Notes: a model not told the origin generated them from the sequence alone. Shown: positions 44,367-54,322, numbered from the stretch's first letter. The stretch: DNA of 64,000 nt from Mesorhizobium temperatum (GCF_002284575.1 NZ_NPKJ01000004.1:1-64000); one strand, 5' to 3'. A program made the numbers and translations.

Positions 44367-45545
44367 TCAGACGTCAGCGTCGATAACGGCGAGCGCCGCG
44401 TCGATGCCCCTGCCGACCGTGAGTTCCTGGCCCAAAGCGTTCATCGCGCCGCCAAGTGCCGTCAGCGCTGCGATCGCATAGATCGGCTGAGCGGTCGGGC
44501 CCATATGGCCGATGCGTGTCAGCTTGCCCAATGTTTCGCCGCGGCCCGACGAGAACACCACGCCGTAGCGGGCGCGCGCGGCCTGCCGAAGCGCCTTCTC
44601 GTCGATGCCTTCGGGCGTCCGGACGGCGGTCGTGGTCGGCGACGCGATATTGTCGCTGGCGGCCCAGATCGACAGACCCATGGCGGCGACGCCGGCGCGC
44701 ATGGCCTTGGCGGTGAGCGCGTGGCGCGCCCACACCGCTGCCGGTCCCTCGTTGAGGTAGAGGTCGAGCGCGACGTCGAGCCCGTTCATCTCGGCGACGG
44801 ACGGCGTGAACGGAAACGGCTTGTCCTTCGACCACGCATGTTCCCAGTCGACGATGCTGAGCATCGACGCGCGTGGCGCCAGGGGATTTGCCTTCATCTT
44901 GGCCCAGGCGCGCTCGCTGACGCCCATCATCGTCAGGCCGGGAGGCGCGCCGAGGCATTTGTTCGGGCCGGTGACATAGATGTCGGCCTCGCAGTCCTGC
45001 GGATGCGTTTTCATGCCGCCGAAGGAGGAAACGGCATCGACGATCAGATAGGCGCCATGCGCCGAAACCAGCGCGCCGATGGCGTCGATCGGGTTGATGG
45101 TGCCCGACGGCGTGTCATGGTGGCAGACGGAAACGATGCTGATTTCCGGATGCGCTTCCAGCATTGCCGCAACCACGTGCGGGTCGATCGCCTCGTTGTA
45201 GGGCACCTCGATTTCGAGCAGATGCGGCGAATAGCGCTTCGCCCAATAGCCAAACCCCTTGCCATAGACGCCGGAGGCGAGGTTGAGCACGACGTCGTCG
45301 GGCGTGATCAGGGAGGCTGCGGCCGCCTCCAGGCCAAGCACCGGCTCGCCATGCAGAATGACCGGCTTGTTCGATAGCCGCATCGTCTTCTGCGCCTTGT
45401 CGACCACACGCTCGTAAAAGAGCTGGAACGCCGGGTCGTGATCGTAGAGCACGGTGCGGCCGAGGCCGCGCAGCACATCGGGATAGGCGTTCACCGGCCC
45501 GGCAGTAAGCGTGATGACCGGTTCGGCGTGTTCGAGATAGCGCAT
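44367..45545 (-). CDS. ppaT: Pyridoxamine-pyruvate aminotransferase
   Basis: A 392-residue class V aminotransferase. It follows the M. loti enzyme of vitamin B6 degradation almost throughout (MRYLEHAEPVITLTAGPVNA, KPVILHGEPVLGLEAAAASL, SVCHHDTPSGTINPID, LTRIGHMGPTAQPIYAIAAL). The lysine in YVTGPNKCLGAPPG, near residue 197, is the residue that binds pyridoxal as substrate. It converts pyridoxamine and pyruvate to pyridoxal and L-alanine. The gene looks intact, but the next pathway genes on both sides (pyridoxal 4-dehydrogenase and 4-pyridoxolactonase) are broken, so the product would feed back into the vitamer pool. Confidence 0.92.
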   Translation of the reverse strand: MRYLEHAEPVITLTAGPVNAYPDVLRGLGRTVLYDHDPAFQLFYERVVDKAQKTMRLSNKPVILHGEPVLGLEAAAASLITPDDVVLNLASGVYGKGFGYWAKRYSPHLLEIEVPYNEAIDPHVVAAMLEAHPEISIVSVCHHDTPSGTINPIDAIGALVSAHGAYLIVDAVSSFGGMKTHPQDCEADIYVTGPNKCLGAPPGLTMMGVSERAWAKMKANPLAPRASMLSIVDWEHAWSKDKPFPFTPSVAEMNGLDVALDLYLNEGPAAVWARHALTAKAMRAGVAAMGLSIWAASDNIASPTTTAVRTPEGIDEKALRQAARARYGVVFSSGRGETLGKLTRIGHMGPTAQPIYAIAALTALGGAMNALGQELTVGRGIDAALAVIDADV

Positions 45546-45571
45546 GGTCTTTGTCTCCGCATCGGCGGCGA

Positions 45572-46515
<944 letters not shown>

Positions 46516-46526
<11 letters not shown>

Positions 46527-47406
46527 CGGGGATGTCTTGCCGTGTAAGGGTTTCGTTGAGTGCGGCGAAATCGAAGAGTTTGCGATCAAGCAGATGCGAG
46601 GGCCGCACATTGGTCATGGCGTGGATCATCGTGTCCTTGCGGCCGGGCATGCGCTTTTCCAAGTCGTCGAGCATCGCTTTCATCGCATTGCGCTGCAGGC
46701 CGTCCTGGCTGCCGCACAGATCGCACGGGATGATCGGGAACTTCATGGCGCCGGCGAATTTTTCGAGATCGGCCTCGGCGCAATAGGCGAGCGGCCGTAG
46801 CACCATGACGTCGCCGTCGTCGTTGAGCAGTTTTGGCGGCATGGCGGCGAGGCGCCCGCCATGGAACAGGTTCATGAAAAAGGTTTCGAGAATGTCTTCG
46901 CGGTGGTGGCCGAGCACCAAAGCCGAGCAGCCCTCCTCCCGCGCGATGCGATAGAGATGGCCGCGCCTGAGCCGCGAGCACAGCGAACAGTAGGTGCTGC
47001 CCTCGGGAAGCTTGTCGGTCACCACCGAATAGGTGTCCTGATATTCGATGCGGTGCGGAATGGCGTATGTGTCGAGATAATCGGGCAGAATGTGTTTCGG
47101 AAAATTCGGCTGGCCCTGGTCGAGATTGCAAGCCAACAGCTCGACCGGCAGCAGCCCGCGCCATTTGAGGTCGAGCAGCAAAGCGAGCAGGCCGTAGGAA
47201 TCCTTGCCGCCGGACAAGGCGACCAGCCAGCGATCGCCAGGCCTCACCATCGAAAAATCGTCGAGCGCCTGACGGGCGAGACGCAGCAGCCGCTTGCGCA
47301 GCTTGTTAAACTCGACGGAGGACGGCACATCGGCAAACAGCGGATGAAAGCCGCCTGCGGCATCGGCGATCGGTTCGAGTGTTTTGGCGTCTGGCAGCAT
47401 GTTCAT
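46516..47406 (-). CDS. ttcA: tRNA 2-thiocytidine(32) synthetase TtcA
   Basis: A 296-residue PP-loop ATPase that thiolates C32 of certain tRNAs. [19 protein letters not shown] is the PP-loop, with the cysteines of [16 protein letters not shown] and [16 protein letters not shown] available for the iron-sulfur cluster, and [20 protein letters not shown] typical of the family. The palindromic repeat at 47445 lies just upstream. Confidence 0.94.
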
Positions 47407-47444
47407 GGCGCGTTGGCCTCAAAATCCCAGTTGCTGCCCGGATT

Positions 47445-47494
47445 AGCGCATCGGCCCGAAAACCGAAATCGATTTTCGAAAAGCATGATGCGCA
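47445..47494. repeat. Palindromic repeat, family B, copy 5
   Basis: GCGCATCGGCC and GCATGATGCGC form imperfect arms around CCGAAATCGATTTTCG. It sits 39 bases upstream of ttcA. The following 440 bases up to the permease gene contain only short frames without ribosome sites. Confidence 0.65.
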
Positions 47495-47938
47495 AATAGA
47501 ACGAACCAGAGCGTACTTGAGGGCATCGCGTTGAAAGTACGCCAAACAACGCTAAGGGAGAACAAACGGTGATTTTGTTGGGCTTCGTTTCGAAGGGCTG
47601 CCCTGGGTCGCTCGCAGCCAACTTTGTCGGTCACCGGAACGCAAGTAGCGCCATATGTGGCCCTCCGCAGTTGCCGCGATGAAGCGTCGGGCAGAAACAA
47701 CCGGTGCATCGCAGCAAGATTGTCGCAATGCACTGCCAACTCCCGCGTGGTAAGCCCGAGGTGCCGCAAGAGATTAACGCCGTGGTCTTCCTTGTTGACT
47801 GGGTGCGCAACCTCATTCGCTTGAACGCCTTGTCGGCGGCTTCGTTGTTGCTTAGTTGTGAGCGACCGACCAAGTAAACTGGAAACCGTTATGCCGAGTG
47901 CGCGGGCAGAGGCTAGGCCGCAGCAAGACTGATTGGTC
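47495..47938. other. Gap without a supported gene
   Basis: A minus-strand frame of 165 codons covers most of this stretch, but its composition is not protein-like and it has no ribosome site or family motif. Base composition is lower in GC than the neighbours, and this is where the accessory region starts. Promoters for ttcA and the permease should lie here. Confidence 0.35.
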
Positions 47939-49027
47939 ATGATATCCCTTGGTAAGCCAATCGAACAAATTATGGGGGTCGGCGCCCTTCTTCTACTTGC
48001 GTTCGGTTGCGCTCTCGTCCTTCAGCCTTTCCTCTCAGCCATCCTGTGGGCGGCGGTCATATGTTTCTCGACATGGCCGGTCTACCAAAGGTGCGAGCGG
48101 GCAGTCGGTGGCAATAAAAGCCTGGCCGCCGCCGTGATGACGTTGCTGGTTACCTTCGTTCTCGTCGCACCATTCGCCGTCATGGTGGCGACACTGGCGG
48201 ACAGCGTAGCAAGCCTGGTCACGGCGGCGACCCGTCTCCTCGAGCAGGGGCCGCCGACGCCACCGCGTTGGGTCGCAGGGCTCCCGGCGGTTGGCGAGAG
48301 CCTCGCTGCCTATTGGAAAAGTTTGGCTCACAACGCACCCGCCTTCATGATTGAGCTCAAGAAGCTGATTGGCCCCGCCGCCGACATCGCCGTGGCCAGC
48401 GGAGCTGTGCTCGGCGTCGGCCTTCTCGAGCTCGGTCTGAGTGTTTTCATAGCATTCTTCTTCTACCGCCACGGCCGGCAGATGGCAGCGTACGTGCGCG
48501 AGATCGCCGAACGATTCGCCGGACCGCGCGCGCGACACCTGCTCACGGTCGTGGGCGAGACCGTGAAGGGCGTCATCTACGGCTTGATCGGCACGGCACT
48601 CGCCCAGGCGCTGTTGGCCGGCATCGGTTTCTGGATCGCCGGTGTGCCTCAGGCGCTGTTGCTCGGCTTCCTTACGTTCGTCCTGTCGTTCGTGCCGGCC
48701 GGCCCCCCGCTTGTGTGGGGCTTGGTGGCGCTGTGGCTGCTGGTCCAAGGAGCCGTTTGGTGGGGCATCTTCGTCGTGGTTTGGGGCCTGCTCCTCGTCA
48801 GCAGCATTGACAATGTCCTCAGGCCCTATCTCCTTGCTAGGTCCAACAGCCTGCCCGTGGTGCTCGGCCTCTTCGGGTTCCTCGGTGGCATTCTCGCCTT
48901 TGGCTTCATCGGCGTATTCCTCGGGCCAACGCTGCTGGCGGTCGCCTACAGCCTCTTCCTTGAGTGGCACGCGGCCGAGGTCAAGGGCCGCAGGCACTCC
49001 ACGTCGGCGCCTCCGGATGCCGCTTGA
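47939..49027 (+). CDS. AI-2E family transporter-like permease
   Basis: A 362-residue membrane protein from ATG 47939; a TTG two codons upstream is less likely. Seven to eight hydrophobic segments with a hydrophilic amphipathic stretch (about residues 60-150) and the C-terminal signature FVPAGPPLVWGLVALWLL, LRPYLLARSNSLPVVLGLFG and GFIGVFLGPTLLAVAYSLF match the AI-2E/TqsA/PerM family. Actual cargo varies in the family; some act as Na+/H+ antiporters. Signalling by AI-2 should not be assumed. Confidence 0.87.
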   Translation: MISLGKPIEQIMGVGALLLLAFGCALVLQPFLSAILWAAVICFSTWPVYQRCERAVGGNKSLAAAVMTLLVTFVLVAPFAVMVATLADSVASLVTAATRLLEQGPPTPPRWVAGLPAVGESLAAYWKSLAHNAPAFMIELKKLIGPAADIAVASGAVLGVGLLELGLSVFIAFFFYRHGRQMAAYVREIAERFAGPRARHLLTVVGETVKGVIYGLIGTALAQALLAGIGFWIAGVPQALLLGFLTFVLSFVPAGPPLVWGLVALWLLVQGAVWWGIFVVVWGLLLVSSIDNVLRPYLLARSNSLPVVLGLFGFLGGILAFGFIGVFLGPTLLAVAYSLFLEWHAAEVKGRRHSTSAPPDAA

Positions 49028-49617
49028 GTGATATCGGTCGCGTCTGGACCCAGTTCGGTCGCAGGCGAGGGCGAGGCAATCGTCGTCCAAATAAAGGCCC
49101 GTCGGATAAGATGGAGATGGCGCTGACCAATCCGTCGATCGGCAATGCTTGTTGCTTTTGATCTCGCGCCGCCCGACCGAGCTTCCCGCGCCCGGCGGCC
49201 TGGCTGGTGAGCTCAGCCACGACATTTCGCGCCGCTTGTAAACGAGGGTTCGGCGGCTCCAGTCCGAGCAGGAAGGTAATCGACGCCGCAGGAGTGGTCG
49301 TCGTGGCGCGGGCGGTCCTTCCAGGCGCCGCGCTCGCCGCCCCACTCCTTGCGGTGGTACTTCAGAGTTTTGTGGCCTACTGCTCGCTGGCGCGCTCGTT
49401 AAGGTACACCTCGGGAAGATCGCGTGGGCGGAGGCAATCGCCTCGCCTTTGACTCTTGATGAACGACGAAACTGCTACCCACGACCACGTCCGGGCATCG
49501 AACGTCCCCGGAACCAATGTCTATAATCCGAGGGCGAACACATCGGCCAGGATCCACTATCCGTTGCCTTGGGTCGAACTCGATTACAACGAATGTCAAG
49601 ATGGCTTCATAATAGCC
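49028..49617. other. Gap with no convincing gene
   Basis: About 590 bases follow the permease gene. Frames such as 49207-49452 and 49456-49728 on the plus strand start with ATG-type codons but their products are composition-driven, with no domain or ribosome site. I see no repeat or RNA gene. Confidence 0.35.
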
Positions 49618-49643
49618 GGAACAGCTCGGAGGTACGCCGCGTT
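49618..49643 (+). promoter_or_regulatory. Possible EcfG/RpoE2-type promoter (N17)
   Basis: GGAAC at 49618-49622 and CGTT at 49640-49643 are 17 bases apart, one more than the commonest spacing for the alphaproteobacterial general stress sigma factor. The next gene, csbD-like, starts 186 bases downstream. A second GGAAC at 49771 is nearer the gene but lacks a matching -10. Confidence 0.4.
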
Positions 49644-49828
49644 ATTCGGTCGAAGACGAACCCGATTGGGGCGACCGGGCATACGTCGAGCCGAGTGCAC
49701 GACTAGTACGGCGTACCCATACGTGTGACCGTTGCCCAGGAGTTGTCGGACCGCAAGGCAGCGCGTGATTGGAACGTGCGCCCGAGCGGCATGTCGTCAG
49801 GGTGCATCTAGGATATGGAGAGCGAAAA

Positions 49829-50026
49829 ATGAACTGGGATCAGATCAAGGGAAAATGGACCCAATTTAAGGGCAAGGCCAAAGAGCAGTGGGGTGATCTT
49901 ACGGATGACGATCTCGACCGTGCCGAGGGCAAGCGAGATCAGTTGGCCGGGCGCGTTCAGGAAAGGTACGGTATCGCCAAAGAAGAGGCCGAGCGTCAGG
50001 TCGACGAGTGGCTTCAGCGCCTCTAG
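49829..50026 (+). CDS. CsbD family stress protein
   Basis: A 65-residue protein from ATG 49829 behind GGAGAG. MNWDQIKGKWTQFKGKAKEQ, WGDLTDDDLDRAEGKRDQLA and GRVQERYGIAKEEAERQVDE follow CsbD, a small hydrophilic helical family induced by general stress regulators in many bacteria. Molecular role unknown. Confidence 0.92.
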   Translation: MNWDQIKGKWTQFKGKAKEQWGDLTDDDLDRAEGKRDQLAGRVQERYGIAKEEAERQVDEWLQRL

Positions 50027-50302
50027 GGCCTCTGGCGGATATATTCGCACCAGCTTGCCACAGATGGTCGCCCGCTGCAGCGCGCGGCACTCGCTTGGAG
50101 CGCTGCGCGCGGCAACTGCCAGCCCAGTTTGCCTTCTAGGATCCTGGGGTACAGTTACGACGGCTTAAGCAATTCAATTGGCCGGATTTCCTTTGCCGGC
50201 TGAGTTCCGGTCGCGGTTTGCGCTGCAGTCATAGGGTTTCAAGGCTCGGCGGCGCGCGATTTCGTTGCCGATGCCTTCGCCCGCTGCAAGTGATTGAGGT
50301 CC

Positions 50303-51187
50303 TCAATGCCGCTGGAAGACGAAGCGGCAAAGCTGGAACTGCTTCTTCTTGAAGCCATAGATCGACCGGCGCAGGTAGCGCTCGTAGAATTCGAAGGTCC
50401 CAGTCCTGGTCACCGCCTCGATCTCCCGCTGCCGGGTGCGCAGCCGCTCCAGCCAGACCTCAAGGGTGCGGATGTAATCGCAGCGGCGGTTCTCCATGTA
50501 GATCAGCTCGAACGTGTCGGCCGATGCCTCCAGAACGTCGGCGACATAGGGCGGGTCAGTCTCGGGGAAGACGTCCTGCGCCATGATGAAGCCGGTCGCG
50601 TCGCGCGGGACATTGCCCCATGTGATGCTCTGCAGGGAAAGGTGTGCGCCGCGATTCAGCCAGCCGCGGCACCGCTCGAAGAACCGCCGGTAGATCACGA
50701 CCTTCTCGGCCGCCGACAGGCCGGGGCGGGTGAAGTGCTCGAACGCCCCGACTGAGACGATACCCGAGAACTTGGCCGCCGAGCGATAGTCCTGGTAATT
50801 CTCCAGCCGGACCTCGACGCCCGGCAGGTCGAGCGCGCGCACGTAGTCGTGCTGTTCGGCGCTCAGGGTCAGGCCGGTCGCCGCGGCAACGCCGTATTGC
50901 TCGACAGCCCGGCGCAGCATCGAGCCCCAGCCGCAGCCGATGTCGAGCAGGCTGTCGCCCGGCCCGACGCCGACGGCTCTCAGGTGGAAGTCGAGCTTCG
51001 CCTCCTGCGCGAGCTCCAGGCTGACCGGGCTGACCGCGGCTTGGCGCGGATCGCCCCAGCGGGCGGCGCTATAGGTCAGATTGCGGTCGAGCCACAGCCT
51101 GTAGAATTCGGTGCCAACGTCGTAATGGTAGGAAATGGCTTCCGCCGACGCGCCGGAAGGTCGGCTTTCGAGGGCTTGCTCGCTCAT
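50303..51187 (-). CDS. Cyclopropane-fatty-acyl-phospholipid synthase-like methyltransferase
   Basis: A 294-residue SAM-dependent methyltransferase. ISYHYDVGTEFYRLWLDRNL and YSAARWG at the start, the SAM loop LLDIGCGWGSMLRRAVEQYG, VSVGAFEHF and YIRTLEVWLERL near the end follow the CFA/mycolic acid cyclopropane synthase family. It lacks the extra N-terminal domain of E. coli Cfa and is close to mycolic acid-type length. It would act on unsaturated acyl chains of membrane lipid, a change linked to acid and stationary-phase stress. Confidence 0.88.
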   Translation of the reverse strand: MSEQALESRPSGASAEAISYHYDVGTEFYRLWLDRNLTYSAARWGDPRQAAVSPVSLELAQEAKLDFHLRAVGVGPGDSLLDIGCGWGSMLRRAVEQYGVAAATGLTLSAEQHDYVRALDLPGVEVRLENYQDYRSAAKFSGIVSVGAFEHFTRPGLSAAEKVVIYRRFFERCRGWLNRGAHLSLQSITWGNVPRDATGFIMAQDVFPETDPPYVADVLEASADTFELIYMENRRCDYIRTLEVWLERLRTRQREIEAVTRTGTFEFYERYLRRSIYGFKKKQFQLCRFVFQRH

Positions 51188-51723
51188 GGTGTTCGAAACG
51201 TTACCCCTGTGCTGATGCCGGTGCGAGGCAGTTGGCCGGATCCGCGGTCCTTCCCGATGGTGGTCTATAGCATGCGCTTGAATCCTACATCTTAGACGTT
51301 ATGTACGCTAGTGGCAGCGGGTAGGAGCCGAGAAGCGTTCAGTCCGGCAGATGTTTGCGATACGCCGGCTTCTGATCGTCCAGGATAGGCGGCACAGCCT
51401 CGATGCTGGCTAGGGTCGCGGGCAGCGGTTATTCGTTCAGCGCGACAGCAAGTGTGTAAGGATGTGGCGCGACAATCTTGATTGACGCAACGCTCGCACC
51501 TTCATTGTCGCGCCGCATAAGGATCTCAACCAGTTCCTCATCCATGAAGGGCTTCTTCAGAACGGACGATCGCGGTAACCGTCTCTCATATCGTGACCGC
51601 ATATCCTGTTGAGAAAAAGGAACGGAACGACGTTCACGTCGCGCATTTCCGCGGGCGGCCTAGCCTTTCCCCGATTCGGTGACCCTGCGACCCCTGGAAC
51701 AGCCCCTACTGCTTTGAGCACTC
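51188..51723. other. Gap upstream of the cyclopropane synthase-like gene
   Basis: Some 535 bases between a minus-strand gene and a plus-strand promoter. Two GGAAC boxes occur near 51613-51622 but without a CGTT at the right distance. I find no gene, repeat or structured RNA. Confidence 0.35.
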
Positions 51724-51749
51724 GGAACCGCCGGCGAGGTCTGTCCGTT
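51724..51749 (+). promoter_or_regulatory. Possible EcfG/RpoE2-type promoter (N17)
   Basis: GGAAC 51724-51728 and CGTT 51746-51749 with a 17-base spacer lie 28 bases before a 33-codon gene for a one-helix membrane protein. The position relative to the start codon fits a promoter. Confidence 0.45.
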
Positions 51750-51777
51750 TTGATAGGAAACCGAATGGAAGACCCCG

Positions 51778-51879
51778 ATGAACTTCTGGCAGACCAACAC
51801 TTTGGGGGCGTCTTGGCTTCTTGCCGTTCCGCTGTCGCTTCTCCTTACGGTTCTCCTAGCCGGCCTCATTCTTAGCTGA
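51778..51879 (+). CDS. Very small membrane protein (33 aa)
   Basis: ATG 51778 to TGA 51877-51879, with GGAAG seven bases upstream. The product starts MNFWQTNTLGASWLLAVPLS and continues LLLTVLLAGLILS: a short polar head and one hydrophobic helix of about 22 residues. It is not a homologue of anything I recognise. The upstream stress-type promoter and helix make it a credible small protein. Confidence 0.5.
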   Translation: MNFWQTNTLGASWLLAVPLSLLLTVLLAGLILS

Positions 51880-52518
51880 ACAGCGGATGCCGGACGCGCC
51901 GGCGGCTTAGCGCTCGCACCAGGTGGGCTGGGAATCGTCTCGCATCGCAAGTGCCATCGTCGTCTTATACCCGAAGTCGCGTATCTCAGCCCATGCAAAA
52001 GTGATGAACAGCCTGTTCAGCTTCATACTTTTTCATGAACTGGTCACCCGCCAACATTTCGTTTTTTTGATGATGCCGGCTTCACCCTCCCGCAGGCGGG
52101 TGGCGGATGGCTTTCGGCTTGGCCCAGCCGTCCCTACCGATTTCCGTCCAGTGGTCCCAGAAACCCCATTTCGGCGGGGTATTTCGTTGAGGGGGTATCG
52201 CGGCGAAGTTGTGGAATGATCCGCTTGAAGGAAGCGCGATGCTCCGCCGCCACCTGGTGCTGCAGATTGTGTTGACCTTTGACGTGGAGGCAGAGCATCG
52301 AGGCAGTTGATGGTTCCGGTCCGCAATGAGCCGCTCGCCGAAAGGTGCGCGGGCTTTTGCGTTCAATCCGGTTCGTCGCGGGCCGTCGTCCAGCGCGCTG
52401 TCTCGACACGGGGCAGAGGAAGCCTCGAAATGCGACGAGCTCAATGCCTGTAGCGCGGAGGCCTGGGGCAAGCTACGCTGTCGAATGTCTTGCGCCAACG
52501 GCGGGATCAATGGTCACT
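51880..52518. other. Gap upstream of the HWE kinase gene
   Basis: About 640 bases with frames on both strands but none with family motifs or ribosome sites. The frame of the kinase is open upstream to 52345, but the added residues are Arg/Pro-rich and unlike any PAS domain, so they are probably untranslated. Confidence 0.35.
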
Positions 52519-53562
52519 ATGCCTGACAAGTCCGAAGAGCAGAAGGACGCCGAAGCCGAAGTCGAGGGCTTTCAGCACGACCTTGGTCCGTTCGTGGTTG
52601 CCGCCGAGACAACACGAATGGCCATGGTTTTCACCGATGCAAAAGAACCCGGCAATCCCATCATTTTTGCCAATGACGCCTTCCTCGCCTTGACCGGATA
52701 CGCCAGGGAAGAGGTGCTCGGCCAGCCCTTCAATTTCCTGATGGCGGACGGCACCGACGCCGGGGCGCTGAAACGTATCAAGGTGGAGTTCGAAGCCAAT
52801 TCGTCGGCGGCTACAGAAATCCTTTACAGGCGCAAGGATGGCAGCGAATTCTGGGCTGCCCTTTTCGCCAGTCCTGTCCACGACAAGAGCGGCGCCATCG
52901 TCCAGTATTTTACCTCCTTGGTCGATCTGACCAAACACAAGGAGGAGCAGGCGCAATCCAAAATGCTCATCGACGAACTGAACCATCGCGTGAAGAACAC
53001 GCTTGCAACGGTGCAGTCGATTGTCTGGCAGGCATCGCGAGCGAATTCCGATCCAAAGGTGATCCGCGAAGCCGTCGAGTCCCGGCTGTTTGCGCTCTCC
53101 CGGTCGCACAACCTGCTGACCCGTGAAAACTGGCACAGCGCCGGGCTGCTGGATGTGCTGCACGATGCGCTGGAACCGTTCGGCGTCACAGACGGGCGGG
53201 CGGAGCGGCTGGTGATTGCCGGCGAGAACATCCGCCTCTCGACAAGGGCGGCCCTGGCGCTTGGCATCGCCTTCAACGAACTCGCGACGAACGCGGTGAA
53301 ATATGGTGCGTTTTCCAATGACAGGGGCTCTATCCGGATCGAATGGACGATCGAGCCGACGTCGGAGGGCCGCCGACTTATCCTGTCCTGGCGAGAGAAG
53401 GACGGTCCGCAGGTTACGCCACCATTGCGAAAGGGGTTCGGCTCGCGCGTGATCGAGCGCGGCCTGGCCCACGAGCTCGAAGGCACTGTGCAACTCGATT
53501 ATCGCCCGGACGGGTTGATCTGCACGATGAACATTCCGGTACCGGGAATTCGCGATGGATAA
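52519..53562 (+). CDS. PAS domain HWE-family sensor histidine kinase
   Basis: A 347-residue soluble kinase. A PAS domain covers about residues 25-140 (IIFANDAFLALTGYAREEVL); it has no GxNCRFLQ cysteine motif, so it is not a flavin-binding LOV photosensor. The phospho-acceptor His is in LIDELNHRVKNTLATVQSIV near residue 158. The catalytic domain has ALGIAFNELATNAVKYGAFS, LSWREKDGP and GFGSRVIERGL. The family's defining His of the N-box is Asn here (AFNELATN), while the WxE motif is kept. Its stop overlaps the start of a response regulator by eight bases. Confidence 0.9.
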   Translation: MPDKSEEQKDAEAEVEGFQHDLGPFVVAAETTRMAMVFTDAKEPGNPIIFANDAFLALTGYAREEVLGQPFNFLMADGTDAGALKRIKVEFEANSSAATEILYRRKDGSEFWAALFASPVHDKSGAIVQYFTSLVDLTKHKEEQAQSKMLIDELNHRVKNTLATVQSIVWQASRANSDPKVIREAVESRLFALSRSHNLLTRENWHSAGLLDVLHDALEPFGVTDGRAERLVIAGENIRLSTRAALALGIAFNELATNAVKYGAFSNDRGSIRIEWTIEPTSEGRRLILSWREKDGPQVTPPLRKGFGSRVIERGLAHELEGTVQLDYRPDGLICTMNIPVPGIRDG

Positions 53563-53920
53563 GCTGCTTTCTGGCCGTCGCTTCCTCGTTGTCGAGGATG
53601 AAATTCTGGTCCTGATGATGATCGAGGATATGCTGGGCGATCTTGGATGCGAGACCGTCACCTCAGCCGGCACGGTCGGACAGGCGATCGCCCTGATCGA
53701 AGGACAGATTTTCGATGCCGCCATGCTGGACATGAATCTGGACGGCGACGACAGCAATACCGTGGCCGATGCGCTTGCCGAGCGCGGCGTGCCCTTCATC
53801 TATTCGACTGGCAACAGCGATCGCGACATGCGCGAAGGCTTCAGCAACCGTGCCGTGCTTCGCAAACCGTTCAGCTTTGATGAACTGACCACCAAACTCG
53901 CACGCCTTCTTGCTCCCTGA
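53555..53920 (+). CDS. Single-domain response regulator
   Basis: A 121-residue receiver domain without an output domain. LVVEDEILVLMMIEDML holds the acidic pocket, MLDMNLDGDD the phospho-acceptor Asp, IYSTGNSD the conserved Thr/Ser and LRKPFSFDEL the conserved Lys. Translationally coupled to the kinase and presumably its direct partner, either passing phosphate on or acting as a phosphate sink. Confidence 0.93.
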   Translation: MDKLLSGRRFLVVEDEILVLMMIEDMLGDLGCETVTSAGTVGQAIALIEGQIFDAAMLDMNLDGDDSNTVADALAERGVPFIYSTGNSDRDMREGFSNRAVLRKPFSFDELTTKLARLLAP

Positions 53921-53984
53921 TCGCGGAAACAAGTCCTTAAAACGGACATCAGGGCTACAATAACACAGTGCCCTGATTTGCCCG

Positions 53985-54009
53985 GGAACCCACCGCAACG
54001 GCGGGCGTT
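53985..54009 (+). promoter_or_regulatory. EcfG/RpoE2-type promoter, perfect match (N16)
   Basis: GGAAC at 53985-53989, a 16-base spacer and CGTT at 54006-54009 match the general stress consensus exactly. The start codon of the repeat protein is 24 bases downstream with AGAGGA between. Confidence 0.72.
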
Positions 54010-54032
54010 GTCCTGTAGCAATAGAGGACGCG

Positions 54033-54305
54033 ATGGCGAAAGAGCTCAAAATGAACGATAACACCGCGCAAAATCAAGAGCGCCAACCACAGCAGAAGCC
54101 CGGCGACAAGCGGAACCAGCAGAAGCTTCAGGGCAAAGCTTTTCAAGTGAATGAAAACAGCGTGGAAGACCAAGAGCCCGCTCGCTCACCAGCGCACCCA
54201 CAGCAGTCCAGCGACAAGCGCAACCAGCCGAAGCCTGAGGGCAAAGCTTTCCAAGTGAACGAAAACAGCGTCGAAAACCAAGAGTCCGCCCGCCGACGCC
54301 CCTAA
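54033..54305 (+). CDS. Disordered protein with an internal tandem repeat (90 aa)
   Basis: From ATG 54033 behind AGAGGA. Two copies of a unit of about 35 residues contain DKRNQ, GKAFQVNENSVE and DQEPAR/NQESAR; they are also alike at DNA level with mostly third-position changes. The protein is rich in Gln, Asn, Lys and Glu and has no hydrophobic core, like hydrophilin-type stress proteins. The perfect stress promoter supports that view. The exact function is unknown. Confidence 0.75.
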   Translation: MAKELKMNDNTAQNQERQPQQKPGDKRNQQKLQGKAFQVNENSVEDQEPARSPAHPQQSSDKRNQPKPEGKAFQVNENSVENQESARRRP

Positions 54306-54322
54306 ATTTATGGGTTTACGCT

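Noticed and set aside
47495..47940. A 165-codon minus-strand frame possibly from a transposase
   Set aside because: No transposase motif, terminal repeats or target duplication could be seen.
48035..49345. A 436-codon minus-strand frame
   Set aside because: Lies opposite the AI-2E permease gene; composition is that of a shadow frame.
49771..49797. A GGAAC box close to csbD
   Set aside because: No CGTT-like sequence at 16 or 17 bases; the nearest partner is CGTC at 19.
52590..52940. A LOV photosensor in the HWE kinase
   Set aside because: The PAS domain lacks the GxNCRFLQ flavin-binding cysteine motif.
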